Part shown: piece by piece, positions 11,538-21,632 of the stretch | Layout of the letters: every line of letters begins with the position of its first letter | How positions within the stretch are numbered: position 1 is the first letter of the stretch | From: Russula earlei | Lineage: Eukaryota; Basidiomycota; Agaricomycetes; Russulales; Russulaceae | Direction: 5' to 3' | NCBI GenBank assembly: GCA_025769875.1 | Contig: JAGFNK010000002.1 | Span: forward strand, 372,001 to 436,000 | DNA: 64,000 nucleotides | Made by a program: the position numbers and the translations under genes | Notes under the pieces: model-generated | What the model saw: only the letters and a program-made list of their open reading frames with translations | Databases searched by the model: none | What the model was told of the DNA's origin: nothing

Positions 11538-11865
11538 TATGGGAGACCTGGCGCCATCTGGACGAACATGATCACGCGAGTTGAAGGGAGTGCCAGAGCC
11601 CGCTTAGCGGTCACCAAGCCCCACGACTGTCGAGCCCCTCCGCTACTAACGATTTGACAGCGAAGTTTCCGAATCACATCAACTGGTACTTCACCACATC
11701 GCTCGCCATTCAACGCCGCACCCTCTCATTCGTGTACTGTTGAGGCAAACCATTCTAACTCCTTCCATGCCAATTCTCCGTACTAGCCGAAGATGGGACA
11801 AAGACAGCAAACCCAGTTTGGGTGTCTCATCAGTAAAGATGGATTTTAGTTTCCATCAGTTTCTC

Positions 11866-12400
11866 ACCTCAGGAAACCAAAAAAAACCAGTGGAAACCGG
11901 GAAACCAGGAGACTGGGAAACCCATGTCTGGTTTCCTGGAAACAACCTGAGAGTATCTTTCATGGAAACCTAAGAAACTAACAGAAACCTGTCGAAAGTA
12001 TGGAAACTGGTAGAACTATAGTATAGTAGGAAAACAATCACTGAAAATGGTCAGAAATAGGGTATATGTTGTTTCTACTTGTAATTGGAAGTCAATTTGA
12101 GCTGGTATGGATCTAAGCCTTGAGGGGACTCTCAGGTATATACAGATCAGCATGGAATGCAGATATCATTGAGGCATCAGCATGATGAAGGGATTCATCA
12201 TCACCATCATTGTCTGCACATTCCAGTGCAAGGTGCCAGCATCGCTCACTCAGATGGTCGATGTGACCATAGAAAACTTGAATTGTTTTCCAGTGTGCTT
12301 CATGATGTCTACCAGGTTTCCCAGTTTCTGGGTTTTCGGTTTCCGGAAACTGGGAAACCAGCGGAAACCAATGAAAACCCGGGAATTTTTTTTTGTGGTT
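11866..12400. repeat. GGAAACC-rich repeat patch with perfect 14-bp inverted repeat
   Basis: Two clusters of GGAAACC/GGTTTCC motifs (about 11866-12010 and 12310-12385) flank a 300-bp spacer. In the right cluster ggtttcccagtttc (12315-12328) is perfectly repeated in reverse complement at 12346-12359 with a 17-base loop. In the left cluster ggaaacc and ggtttcc form a smaller hairpin near 11917-11938. This may be a small non-autonomous element or minisatellite. No coding potential is assigned. Confidence 0.6.
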
Positions 12401-13147
12401 TGCTGATGCTGCGGCAGTTACATGGGCAGACCAGAATCGCCTGACTGTACTGGTGTCATGATGCGCAGTATATAACCAAATTTTAAATATAAATAGAGTG
12501 CTACGGAATGTCCTAATAATATCAATCATCCTCCGGACGCAAACTACAGGATGACGGGAGATCTGTCTTGCGCTACGGATAACACTCTACATCTGTTGGC
12601 CTTTCCTCAGCAATGTCGTGCATTGCGTGCCCGACACGTAGCGCAACTTCCTTGGACAGGTACAGGTCCTTCGCAAAATGAACAAGTCTGGCAGTTCCAG
12701 CCACTGCTTACTGTCCGATGTGGGTGGAAACGAGCGTCATACTTGACGCAAAGACCGCCCAAAGTGAAGTTAGAGAAGATGTTCATGAAGGGATGTACGT
12801 TGAGGTAACGCAGTAAAGAATCGACTTGGGCGACAAGGTACTCACAAACGCCTTGATTGAGGTGAGAACGAGCAGGACGGAAGTGTAAAGGGAAGCGAGA
12901 GTGCCTGGTCGGGGTCAACAGACACAAGACTTCATCGTGGTTGTCGAGCTTCACCCTGTTGTGACGGGAATGAAACAATTTTTGGCGTTACGATCGCAAT
13001 AGAAGGTTCTGGCGGTGTTAATAGTACAACAAAGAGAGCATACAAGATTCAAAAACATTCCGGAGAAGCGATGATAGAAGTAAATGATATCAACCAACAC
13101 ACACACACATTAAATGTCCGGAGTTGAATCCGAAGTGATTTCCAAGA
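12401..13147. other. no gene recognised
   Basis: Short frames on both strands only; a small (AC)n run sits near 13095-13110. The last part is presumably the 3' flank of the minus-strand two-module gene. Confidence 0.35.
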
Positions 13148-13627
13148 CTAAGGAGGTGCGAGGCCACCTAGGTCGAGGGAGATAGTACCCCTATGGTAGT
13201 TGAAGGTAAAATATGGCTCGTCCTTCCTCGTGACGGTGTATGTTCCAGGGTACCAATAGACTCTCGCACTACCGTTTTGTATATTCTCCTCAGGCTGATC
13301 ACTCGGCAAAGTCACAGTGATTTCGAAACCAGAATAATTCCTGATAGTGACGTTTCCTCCCTTACTAGATTGAATGGTTGAGCTCATGTCCGAGAGTGGA
13401 TGGAAACTCACATGGGATTTGTCAGTGAGGTTGACGGAGGCAATATACTTTTTGGTTTGGTATGTGAAGGAATAAACTGGGTCGCACGCGTCCTTGACGT
13501 AATATTTTCCAAAGTCAAAATAGCTTCTAGCTTTGCCATCCGGGAAGTCCTCCTGCCGACCACCCGGGAAAATCATGATGAGTTTGGAACCAGATTGATT
13601 CTTGAAGGTGACATCTTCCAGTGGCAT
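13148..13627 (-). CDS. two-module tandem-repeat protein of unknown function (intact copy)
   Basis: I do not recognise the family. The product consists of two homologous modules of about 65 residues. Module 1 starts DVTFKNQSGSKLIMIFPGG and module 2 starts NVTIRNYSGFEITVTLPS. Both share V-T-x-(K/R)-N-x-S-G, a central E/D-x-x-x-x-G-x-A-R-x-Y, G-x-Y-x-V and a closing F-x-Y, suggesting a repeated beta-rich fold. A probable 51-nt intron (13361-13411, minus-strand GTGAGT to AAG) lies exactly between the modules; its length is a multiple of three and it has no stop, so retained transcripts would also be in frame. The ATG at 13627 directly follows CAG, consistent with a 5'-UTR intron; an in-frame ATG also exists at 13642. 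There is no signal peptide. A frameshifted paralogue lies at 3267-3736. Confidence 0.6.
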   Translation of the reverse strand: MPLEDVTFKNQSGSKLIMIFPGGRQEDFPDGKARSYFDFGKYYVKDACDPVYSFTYQTKKYIASVNLTDKSHVSFHPLSDMSSTIQSSKGGNVTIRNYSGFEITVTLPSDQPEENIQNGSARVYWYPGTYTVTRKDEPYFTFNYHRGTISLDLGGLAPP

Positions 13628-14330
13628 CTGATTGCTTTGCATCAGTCGATGGCAGGATGCCCCAGAGGAGGGGTGCTACGACTAGAACAACAACCTGGAC
13701 CAAACTTCAAGTCAAGATGGCTTTGAAGATAAATAAACAAATCTCAGCATAAGTGGAAACGCTGTTAGGAAAGTGAAGGACATACAAGGTTGATTGGGAT
13801 CTGGAATCAGGTGGGAAGCCTTTGAATCAGCGCAGCTCTTTATCTTTATATACACCCACCAAACTACTAGATTTAGATGTGATCATCCAAGACGATGGCC
13901 ACTAGTGAATGTCCGTTTAAGGAGCGCCATTACTCCACTCTTCATGCTCTCTCGGTTGCCTGCTAGGATGGCCGATCCTGCTGTAATAGAGCAGGATAGA
14001 CGTAGGTACGCTTCTGCAGAAAGCAAGCAGAGTTCGGGAAGCCCATTGATTCAACTTTCGACAGGGGCACTCACGAAAGCTCTGGCATGCCCTTGCTGGT
14101 CTTTACTTGAGAGTTCTCACAGTCGCGCTTGCCATCTATATCCAATATGAAACTCGGACATTTGGGGGTCCTTCACCGCTCTTGGCCACGAGTGGAGAGT
14201 GCCCGTGCCATTGGACGATATGGGACTACCACGCGCTTTCATTTCCGTTCTTCTCCCGGCGGCACGGAAACCTGGGCTGATCTTCTCCTTACGCGCATGA
14301 CTGCTCTCATGTACTGATCGATATGGACGT
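13628..14330 (-). repeat. upstream part of duplicated segment, copy B
   Basis: This promoter-side flank of the intact two-module gene is similar to 3737-4510 and, in its distal part, to 2037-2480. The three copies are in the same orientation, so the segment was duplicated with its regulatory DNA. Confidence 0.55.
13845..13852 (-). promoter_or_regulatory. TATA box of the intact two-module gene
   Basis: Minus-strand TATATAAA followed by GATAAAGAGCTG, conserved in the paralogous flank at 3959-3964. The coding start is about 218 bases downstream. Confidence 0.5.
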
Positions 14331-15050
14331 TTCATCCTCGTATTGTTCGTATTCTAACTGGTCAAGTTCCCAAGATTGAGCCCATTTTCCGATATATGAA
14401 TTTTAGAATGCGCTCCCGGAACGAAGGTCTGACACTTTGCCTTTTTTCTTTCCCTTGCCCAGCTCCTGTCGCCGTAACGCTCTTGCTTCGTGTGCACGTC
14501 TTTAGGCGATATGACTCCTGGGGACCACTGGCATCGCCGTTTGGAAGAAAAAGATCGTCGTAGTGCCCGCGACTATTATATGGGTGATTAACCCAACGTT
14601 CTTTGTAGCAAGCCACTTTGAAGACAGCCGAGAACCCGGCTCAAGCATCCTACTGTACAAGATACCACCCGTGCGACACTGTAACGCGCCAATTCACGCG
14701 TCTTCGCCTCACTCTCCATCTACGACGGTCGTAATGCCGCTTAGGAGCGAGGAGAAATGCGTACAGACAGCCAGTATGAACTAAAAAGGCAATTCACGAC
14801 GCTTAAAAGTAGGGGTAAAGCAACTCGATGGAGTGGAAAGTATGGTTGGCCGATTGACAGGGAGGGAAACCCGCCTGGTCGCTCCTATCTCTGAGCCCAT
14901 AAGGGCAACATCTGAAGATTAGTGTAACGAAGTGAGTGTACGGAACACGCCTAGCCGTAGCTTGAAGGAGATATATAATTGATGATATACAGTGTTTTCC
15001 AACCCGAGCAGAAGAAACCCGTTCGTGAGGTCCCTCCGGGACCGACAGTG
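14331..15050. other. no gene recognised
   Basis: No coherent exon chain is visible on either strand between the duplicated segment and the RING gene stop. Confidence 0.35.
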
Positions 15051-15968
15051 CTAACTCTTGGGCTCCCCACCATCTTCATATATGGCGTATTCACCCTCGG
15101 AGTCAAGTCTAACCTGAACGTTTGGTTCTGCCAACGAGGTGAAACACATAAGAAAGGAACACACATGAGCAGGCGACGGTGGAGCGTACCTAAAAAGCGG
15201 TCGCGGAACGACTGCTCGCCTTCGCTCGTGTTCATAGAGTCCCCGTCCGTGAGACCCCAGTCGTCCTGCTCGCCTTCGACGCTCCCGTACCAAGCAGCCT
15301 CGCTACCGCACACCGACTGGGCTTCCAATTCAGGCGACTCGTGATACCCTGGACGATGGCGGGAGGAGGCTATCGAGTCGTCTTCGTCACCTCCCTCGGC
15401 CATTGCCTCCTCGGGGTCGCCAGGGGGGTGATGCGGATCGAAGTCCATGGTCTCTAGGTCGATGCCGTCGCTGTCCATGAAGCCATCCTCGTAGTCCGTG
15501 TCGAAATCCGAGTCTGCGTCATATTCAGTGGGAACGTATTCCCCGCCGTCCGAGGATTCGGCGTCCGAGTCCACCGGCCGCAGTTCAGGGAGAAACTCGT
15601 GTCTACATGTTGGACAAGTTCCGTGCTGGGTTCGCGCATCAGAGGAAGGTAAAGAAGAGCAGAAGGAAACGCACGCGGCCCTTGATCCATTCGGAAAGGC
15701 TGAGAGAGATCGTCAAGTCCGATGCATAGCGAAAGAAGCGAGACGCTCACTCTTCCACGCAGAACAAATGACCACAACCACCGACGATGGCAACCCCCAA
15801 AAGAGGCTTCCCCGGTAGATTGTCGTCCCGCGATTCGAAAATAGAACGGAAAGTCAGCAAACATATCGGACAAAAGTCATCCAGGTTTGCGATATCTTCT
15901 GGAGAGATGAGCTGGAGGCTGGCCAGAGCGCTTGCGATAATCGGGTCGACGTTGTCGGATATGCTCAT
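15051..15968 (-). CDS. RING-finger protein, probable E3 ubiquitin ligase
   Basis: The ATG at 15968 opens MSISDNVDPIIASALASLQL. Three short introns separate four exons. The joined sequence contains a canonical RING: CPICLLTF, then GGCGHLFCVEDLSEWIKGR across the first splice, then HGTCPTCRHEFLPEL after the second. This gives all eight zinc ligands in C3HC4 order. The C-terminal half is very acidic (DSDAESSDGGEYVPTEYDAD onward) and ends EYAIYEDGGEPKS before TAG at 15051. RING proteins recruit E2 enzymes to ubiquitinate bound substrates; the acidic tail may bind partners. I see no membrane segment. A TATATATA element lies about 115 bases upstream. Confidence 0.85.
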
Positions 15969-16081
15969 GGGAGAGAGATATGAACAAGTAGTGAATGCAC
16001 TCCACGCCAAGAAACGCGCTGTACCAAATCGGGGAATAAACAAATGTCGCGTAGTATCACGTGATCGACTCTAGCCGCGCA

Positions 16082-16089
16082 TATATATA
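16082..16089 (-). promoter_or_regulatory. TATA-like element upstream of the RING gene
   Basis: TATATATA lies between the stop of the oxygenase gene (16130) and the RING gene start (15968), about 115 bases from the ATG. Assigned by position only. Confidence 0.35.
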
Positions 16090-16129
16090 CGGCTGACCCT
16101 TACGCCCATAAAGAGTCCCCATAGCCCAA

Positions 16130-17527
16130 TCAGTTGTATGTATCCGAAAGCCGGCTAACGATGTACTCTTCTGTCGTGGTGGGGGGATATTTTGCCTCGT
16201 TTCCTGGCCAGTGACAGCTAGGAAGGCATGAAATTCTCGCACCCCCGTTAGGGTTGCAGAAAAAGGCAATTGACTGGCGGAGGGGGGTCATCCCACTTTC
16301 GTCTGCGTTCGCGCTCTCGGCAAGAGGTGCAACAACGCGATGGAGCGTCGAACGAAGGGTGTCATTACTCCATCTGGCAAGGAGGTCACCCGCGTTCACG
16401 ACTATAGTCCCGGGCTGCCAAAGACACGGTTGAGAGGGGTATTTGCACAATTGAAGAACGAGGCATACGATTGGTTTTGCATGCTGAAAATGCTTCGTAT
16501 GTGGGTTCTCCACCTGAAGTCCACCAATATTGTCTTGGAAAAGAAGGGTGAGGGATCCATAATCTGTGCAAGACACGTTAGTGTTACCTTCCCTTTGCGA
16601 CGCTCAGGCTGAGAATGCACCAGAATGTGCCCCGGCGCGAGCCTGCCCTTCCTTCTTCAACAGTGACGTCTTGATAGCAGGATATGACAGCAGTCGAAGG
16701 TTGTGATATTGTTCGTTGATCTTATCATCGAAAAACTTCTCATCCAGATCCAGGCCGAGGGCTATGGCACGCATGATGACGGTATGAACTTCATGGCAAG
16801 TCTGATCATGACTATCAGTATGAAAAGGGCATATTATACTTGCCGCATACTTGAAAAAAATCCAGCATCGTCTGCTTGAATCCGGGGGCGTCGCTTTCCT
16901 GCGGCCAGTGGATTTCTCCATGTTTTATCCCAATCGCGGCCGATCTCCATAGACTCCTTCGTGTCAGGGGCCTTGCTGCGTAGTTCAGCTATCACAGCAG
17001 CATCTGTGGATTGCGTGGTGCGCTCTCTGCCAATCTTCACGTAGCCACGGTTTGCACGGGGGTCTTTCCATGCGAGTTCATCCTGCAAAGTCGTTGATTC
17101 GCATCCGTGAAGCGAGTAACGAGATCCCCTACTTTGACGGAAGTTGGCAGACGGAAAAAATCCGCACTCTGATTCAAGGGCTATCTCAACTGAAAGGCAT
17201 TTGTAGTAACCAAGGAAGCAACCTTTTTAAACACATTGTCCACCGTGCTCGGTGGGATGCCGGTGACCTGCAAGGTAGATAAACCCTACCTCCTTGAATC
17301 CGTTCACAATTTCGTCGGCTGTTTTACGCTTCTCTGAGAGTGAGTTCGCGTGTCGGTATTTGCTAAGGTCGACTAGGGGAATCCGAAACGTCTGGTCTGA
17401 ACGAACGTCCTATCAAAATGAAAACCGACCATGAAACAGGAGACTTTAGGTAAAGCGAAACACGCCAGGGACAGGACACGGACAGACGCAAGACTGGCCA
17501 AATTTCGACACTGACCACGAAATGCAT
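16130..17527 (-). CDS. 2-oxoglutarate/Fe(II) oxygenase, isopenicillin-N-synthase-like (two apparent frameshifts)
   Basis: Conserved blocks of the IPNS-like dioxygenases appear in order: FRIPLVDLSKY, EIVNGFKEVGFIYLAGH, DELAWKDPRANRGYVKIG, INEQYHNLRLLSYPAIKTSL, GQARAGAHSDYGSLTLLFQD (metal ligands H and D of HxD), PGTIVVNAGDLLARWSND, STLHRVVAP (second His) and RQSIAFFCNPN (2-oxoglutarate-binding R-x-S), ending VSRLSDTYN. Several introns are 48-60 nt. Two single-base insertions break the frame: one after GFIYLAGH (about 17260) and one in WRN(P)WPQE (about 16915). So it is either a recent pseudogene or carries sequence errors. The first exon and ATG (taken at 17527) are uncertain. Substrate cannot be predicted. 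Confidence 0.7.
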
Positions 17528-17699
17528 GATAGTGAATTGGTCTCAGAGCGAGAGGGTAACCAGTCATTGATGCAAACCTTGTATGAGAGTAACAACTGAG
17601 GGGCAGTCGAACAACTGGAATTTGCCGAATCTCCACGCCTCATAACCCGCCACATACAAGGATGCTAGGACGCCAAGGACAACAACCTCGAACCCAACA

Positions 17700-18807
17700 A
17701 TGACCATGTTTTACCCCTCAAGCCCAAGGAGAAGTTCCCATCGTAATCGCGACAGCCAAAGCCCTTCGATTAACCCTCCACCACCCCCTTATACTTCTCT
17801 GTCCAACGGCCCCCAAGGATTAGGGCTTGTGTTCCCCACGACCGATGCTCCGATAGGAACTCAGTACGGTAGCTTCAATAATCCGGCCCCTTCAACTCAC
17901 GGTATCCTACCACCCACTTTTATACCACCCCCGAGTTCCCAGCCCCAGTGAGTATGTGCCAACCGCTTATCGCACCAATCTTGCTAAGGGCGATAAAACC
18001 ACAAGTCCAAGGGTGCCACATTATCATGAGTGGGTACCCTCTCGGCCATTCCATAGGAATGTTATGCCTAACGGCAGTGGCGTGTTCCTAGCTCTGATGA
18101 AACGACGGCACTCATGAACACGGATAATAAAGGCGGAAAGAAAACCAACGGCTGGATCATCAACCACGCCTTTCCGCTCTTCATTCTCATGACGATCTGC
18201 CTTTGCACGATCGCTCCGATGGTGTCAATGGCCGTTCGGCATGAGATAGCCGAATGGCAACGCGTACGCAACGAAATGCTGATCGACATCCGCCGATTGG
18301 GTAACGAGAGGAGAGTCGCCTCGGATGACCTACAGCAACTCCAAATCGAGCGCGATGAGAAACGCCGGGAGTGGGAGCTCGAGCGCGAAGAAAACGAGAA
18401 GAGGAGACGCGGCCATGTACCTTTCTGGGGTGAAGCTCGCCTTTTGAACGGGCAGTGCCCCCGTGATCGCTTCCGTCGATATGAGGCACGCATGTACAAT
18501 CTTCTTGTCGAGGACGACTGGTATGCTGCATGCATGAAAGAGCCTCTCAAGATTGCCGGCCGAGAGTTCGCTGCCCCGAGCACATGTGTCAACCGCGTAC
18601 GTCCCCTCGCACTCTCAGATGGGCTCTGTATTGTATAACTTGAATCAGGGCCTTGATAACGGTGTACGTGGTTTCTGGTCATTGGAAGTGAATACCCGCG
18701 AGTGTCCCAGGACTATCTGGGACAGAGTAAGTCAAACATCCTTACCGGTGGCCGCCACGTCAAGCTGATTCCTTTCCCTCAACCAGCTGAGAAACATTTT
18801 CACATGA
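17700..18807 (+). CDS. proline-rich membrane protein with coiled coil, fungal family of unknown function (two apparent frameshifts)
   Basis: The start MTMFYPSSPRRSSHRNRD leads into a proline/serine-rich cytosolic region. One transmembrane segment follows (after NGWIINHAF, around 18150-18230), then a charged coiled coil (NERRVASDDLQQLQIERDEK region), then a C-terminal domain with RRYEARMYNLLVEDDWYAAC, STCVNR and, after a 52-nt intron, GVRGFWSLEVNTRECPRTIW. A last intron leads to LRNIFT and a stop at 18805-18807. The linker EYVPTAYRTNLAKGDKTTSP is in another frame, implying one extra base in a C-rich run near 17940 and one missing base near 18085. I recall many agaricomycete paralogues with this layout and no known function. 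Confidence 0.6.
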
Positions 18808-19169
18808 ATGTGATGTAAGAACCGTTAAACTGGTGGAAGTGTGGGTAGAAATTGCCTTTCACCAGTAACATTAAAGGCGTGTGTACTTATAACAAATTTT
18901 TCCTCCATCCCTTGTGTTCCCTCGGTAATTCTGTACCGTGCATAACCGATGTAAACCTCATCCAGTCAATGACACGTTGTTATCGTCCACCACGGAGTCC
19001 AGACGTTGACGGTTTGAACTCATTGAAATAGGTTTAACCGCGGGTATAGTTAGCTGGGGCAGGCGATCGCAAACGCCTGAAGAGCGCCATTAACGTTTTG
19101 CCACCATCCGGCCCCCATCTGGGTTCGGTTCGATCATGAGAGTGTTGTCAGAATAGGAATAGGCGAAGA
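18808..19169. other. intergenic, no feature seen
   Basis: Spacer between the convergent ends of the membrane/coiled-coil gene and the MATH-BTB gene; nothing recognisable. Confidence 0.4.
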
Positions 19170-21446
19170 TCACACGCACTCTCCAGCTGCCACCTCCGCG
19201 CAACCTCGTTCAAACTCCTCCGAGGATTGGACCTCACTCCACCGTTCTACAACAAAATCCTGAAGTTGCTTTCCTCAGTGCCAGAACGTCACATCAAACA
19301 TGCATTTACACCCTACCTCCACGAGAGAGTGAAGCTCGTCCCACACGACCGAGGCCAGGAGCAACGCAAAGCACGACTGGGGCGTGATCGTTGTCATCAT
19401 GTGTTCCAGGGCAAGGGTAGCCAACCCAGGCAGCTCATATCGATGTGCGATCTGATACAATGAGAGCGCGGACGCGGGCGGTGGCGTTGGTGTTGGATGG
19501 GCGTGCGGGTCCCCAGGGGTCGGCGCGGCAGATGCCCGCGGGCGCGGGCGCTGTGGAGAGTTAGTGTAATGGTTGGTCCTGATGGAGATTGGCCGCGTTG
19601 TGTGGCGCGGAGGTGATGCGTGCGTAGGTGAAGACATGGCGACGTTGATCGACGGGCTGTCAGTAACGGCACCTCGCCGAGAGGCCGCCGAGTTACTTGA
19701 GCGAAGGGTGGACGACTTGGCCGCAGACGCAGGTCGTCGTGAGGCCTCTCGCATGGAAGCAGCGGTGTTGGGTTGGTTGCTTTGAAAGGTAGAATTTCCT
19801 TGGCTAGAGCCACTCCCGCGATCGACGCTCTCCCCACTAACACTAGCCGCGCTCATGATGTCGTCGTCCATGATGCTGTTCTTGCTAAACGTTTTCCAGT
19901 CCCACTCGCCAGAGGTTCCTTGCGTGCTCAGCCAGCGCACGCTCCAACCGGCGCCAATGCCCTCCACGGCCGACCTTGGGTCGTCCTCTTCCTTGAACAG
20001 AAGCCAGTTCGCGTAGACCCACTTGAGCAGCCAGTAAATCGTGATGAAGTCGGCTTCCTCCACGATGACAGTGTGGATTTTGCGCTCCCCGGATGGCGCC
20101 GTCTCGGCAAATGCAGAAGAGAGCATGGAAGCGAAGTACACTGACCGGCGTATGAGAATGTCAGAGTGGGCATATATAACGCGTTTTCGAGCTGTGATCC
20201 GCGATCCACCAAGGGAATGTGAAGAGGAAGAAGAAAGCCGACTCTCAGAATGGGCGGTGTTCGGTGGGGTAGGAGAGGCTGGAATTTGCGAGGGCTCACG
20301 AGGGGCCTTCTCGAGACATATAAATTGGACGTCCCCTGTGTCTGAGTTTTTGTGAGCACCGTAAAGGGTATGTCAATTGAATGCTCGCTAACTGGCGTTA
20401 TCCAACGAAGCTTCAAGTCCATCGAGGAGATCGCGGGGCACATAATACGCAGAGGGATGCTGAGGAAAGAAGGGCCCAGTTGGAGTGTGGATCTGTATGC
20501 AAATCACAAACGAGTCCGTCTGGAGGATCCTCGGGTTCTCGAGGAGCGACGAGAGTGACGGCAAATCACATTCTGCAGACATCGAGAGTGGGAACGCAAA
20601 GGATAAGAATACAACGATATAGAGACTCACGCCAAACTTCGTTGTCTTGCCTGAATATCCACTCAGTTTGCCAAACATCCCATGCCCAGTCGGATCTCGC
20701 ACCGCGTTCTCCGATGCGATCATCCTGGCACTTGATTGCAGCTAACATGGACGCTGAGACCTCGTACTCGTCGTTGGGGTCATCCAACATAAGACATGTT
20801 ACATAGAGGGAAAGCGTAGGGAGGTGCGCAGTCGTGGCATCCGCGTTAGACTGTGTCCAGACTGAGAACGACCTCCATTAAGATCACCAAGAGGGATAAG
20901 ACGTGCTTGCTTCATACCTATTTCAAGTTTGTATTTTCCATCTCCGAGCATGGGAGACTCCCTGAGAACCTCGAAACCGCTGCGCTCCAGTCCATCTTTC
21001 CTATCTGTGTTCTCATTTTGAGTTCTACCCTCAACAAAGTCTCGAAGCTTCGCGACATCTTGAACAATCCACTCAAAAGCCTGCGACACAGGCGCGTCAG
21101 ATTACAACAAAACCAATGACGCCGTTGTTTGAACACACCGTGAAGGACCAGTGTCGAGTCGATTCGTCTTGGCTTGCGGAAGTGGTCGGTACACCAGTTG
21201 CAGCCCGTCTGGCTACTGTATTCGTCGGGTGCCACATAGTATTGGAAGAACTGGAGCCAGATGAAGGTCTTTGATCCCAAGATTCTGGTCGGGTGGTAGT
21301 AGTTGAATGAGTAGACAAAGAACTCTGAGAAGAGCGATGGGAGTAGGTCGACCATGGCCAATGTGGCCGGGACAGGACGCGTCCACTTGACGGCGCGGGT
21401 GAGGACTGTGGAGAATAGTTGTGTGGCAAAGGGTCGCTGACAGACA
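19170..21446 (-). CDS. MATH-BTB/POZ domain protein, probable Cullin-3 substrate adaptor
   Basis: A Ser/Thr-rich N-terminus (MSVSDPLPHNYSPQSSPAPS) precedes a MATH-like domain (RHWSFTVCSNNGAFEWIVQD, DGKYKLEIVWTQSNAD, WAWDVWQTEWIFRQDNEVWQ, DSFVICIQIHTP). A BTB domain follows, with DVQFICLEKAP, RKRVIYAHSDILIRRSVYFA, IHTVIVEEADFITIYWLLKW and, after a long Ser/Pro-rich insert, LYQIAHRYELPGLATLALEH, CFALLLASVVWDELHSLVE. The last exon ends AAGECV at 19170. Six or so introns, one only 40 nt. MATH-BTB proteins recruit substrates to Cullin-3 ubiquitin ligases. The insertion of about 110 low-complexity residues inside the BTB region is common in basidiomycete members. Confidence 0.8.
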
Positions 21447-21632
21447 TAGATTGTAGCCTTTTAGTCCCGTAGTCAGAGACAAGGACCGAACGGTGGACAA
21501 GAAAGCCAAGGTGTGGTTCAGCCCGCGTTCCCACGACTTTCATGTTCTCGTGCCATGTCACTCACGAGCGGCAACTCGGATAGCGGGTACATGCATGTAC
21601 AGAGTATACTACTATAATAGCTCGCCGTGCTC

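Noticed and set aside
17257..17278. 22-nt intron in the oxygenase gene
   Set aside because: Far too short and it would delete the conserved GFIYLAG block.
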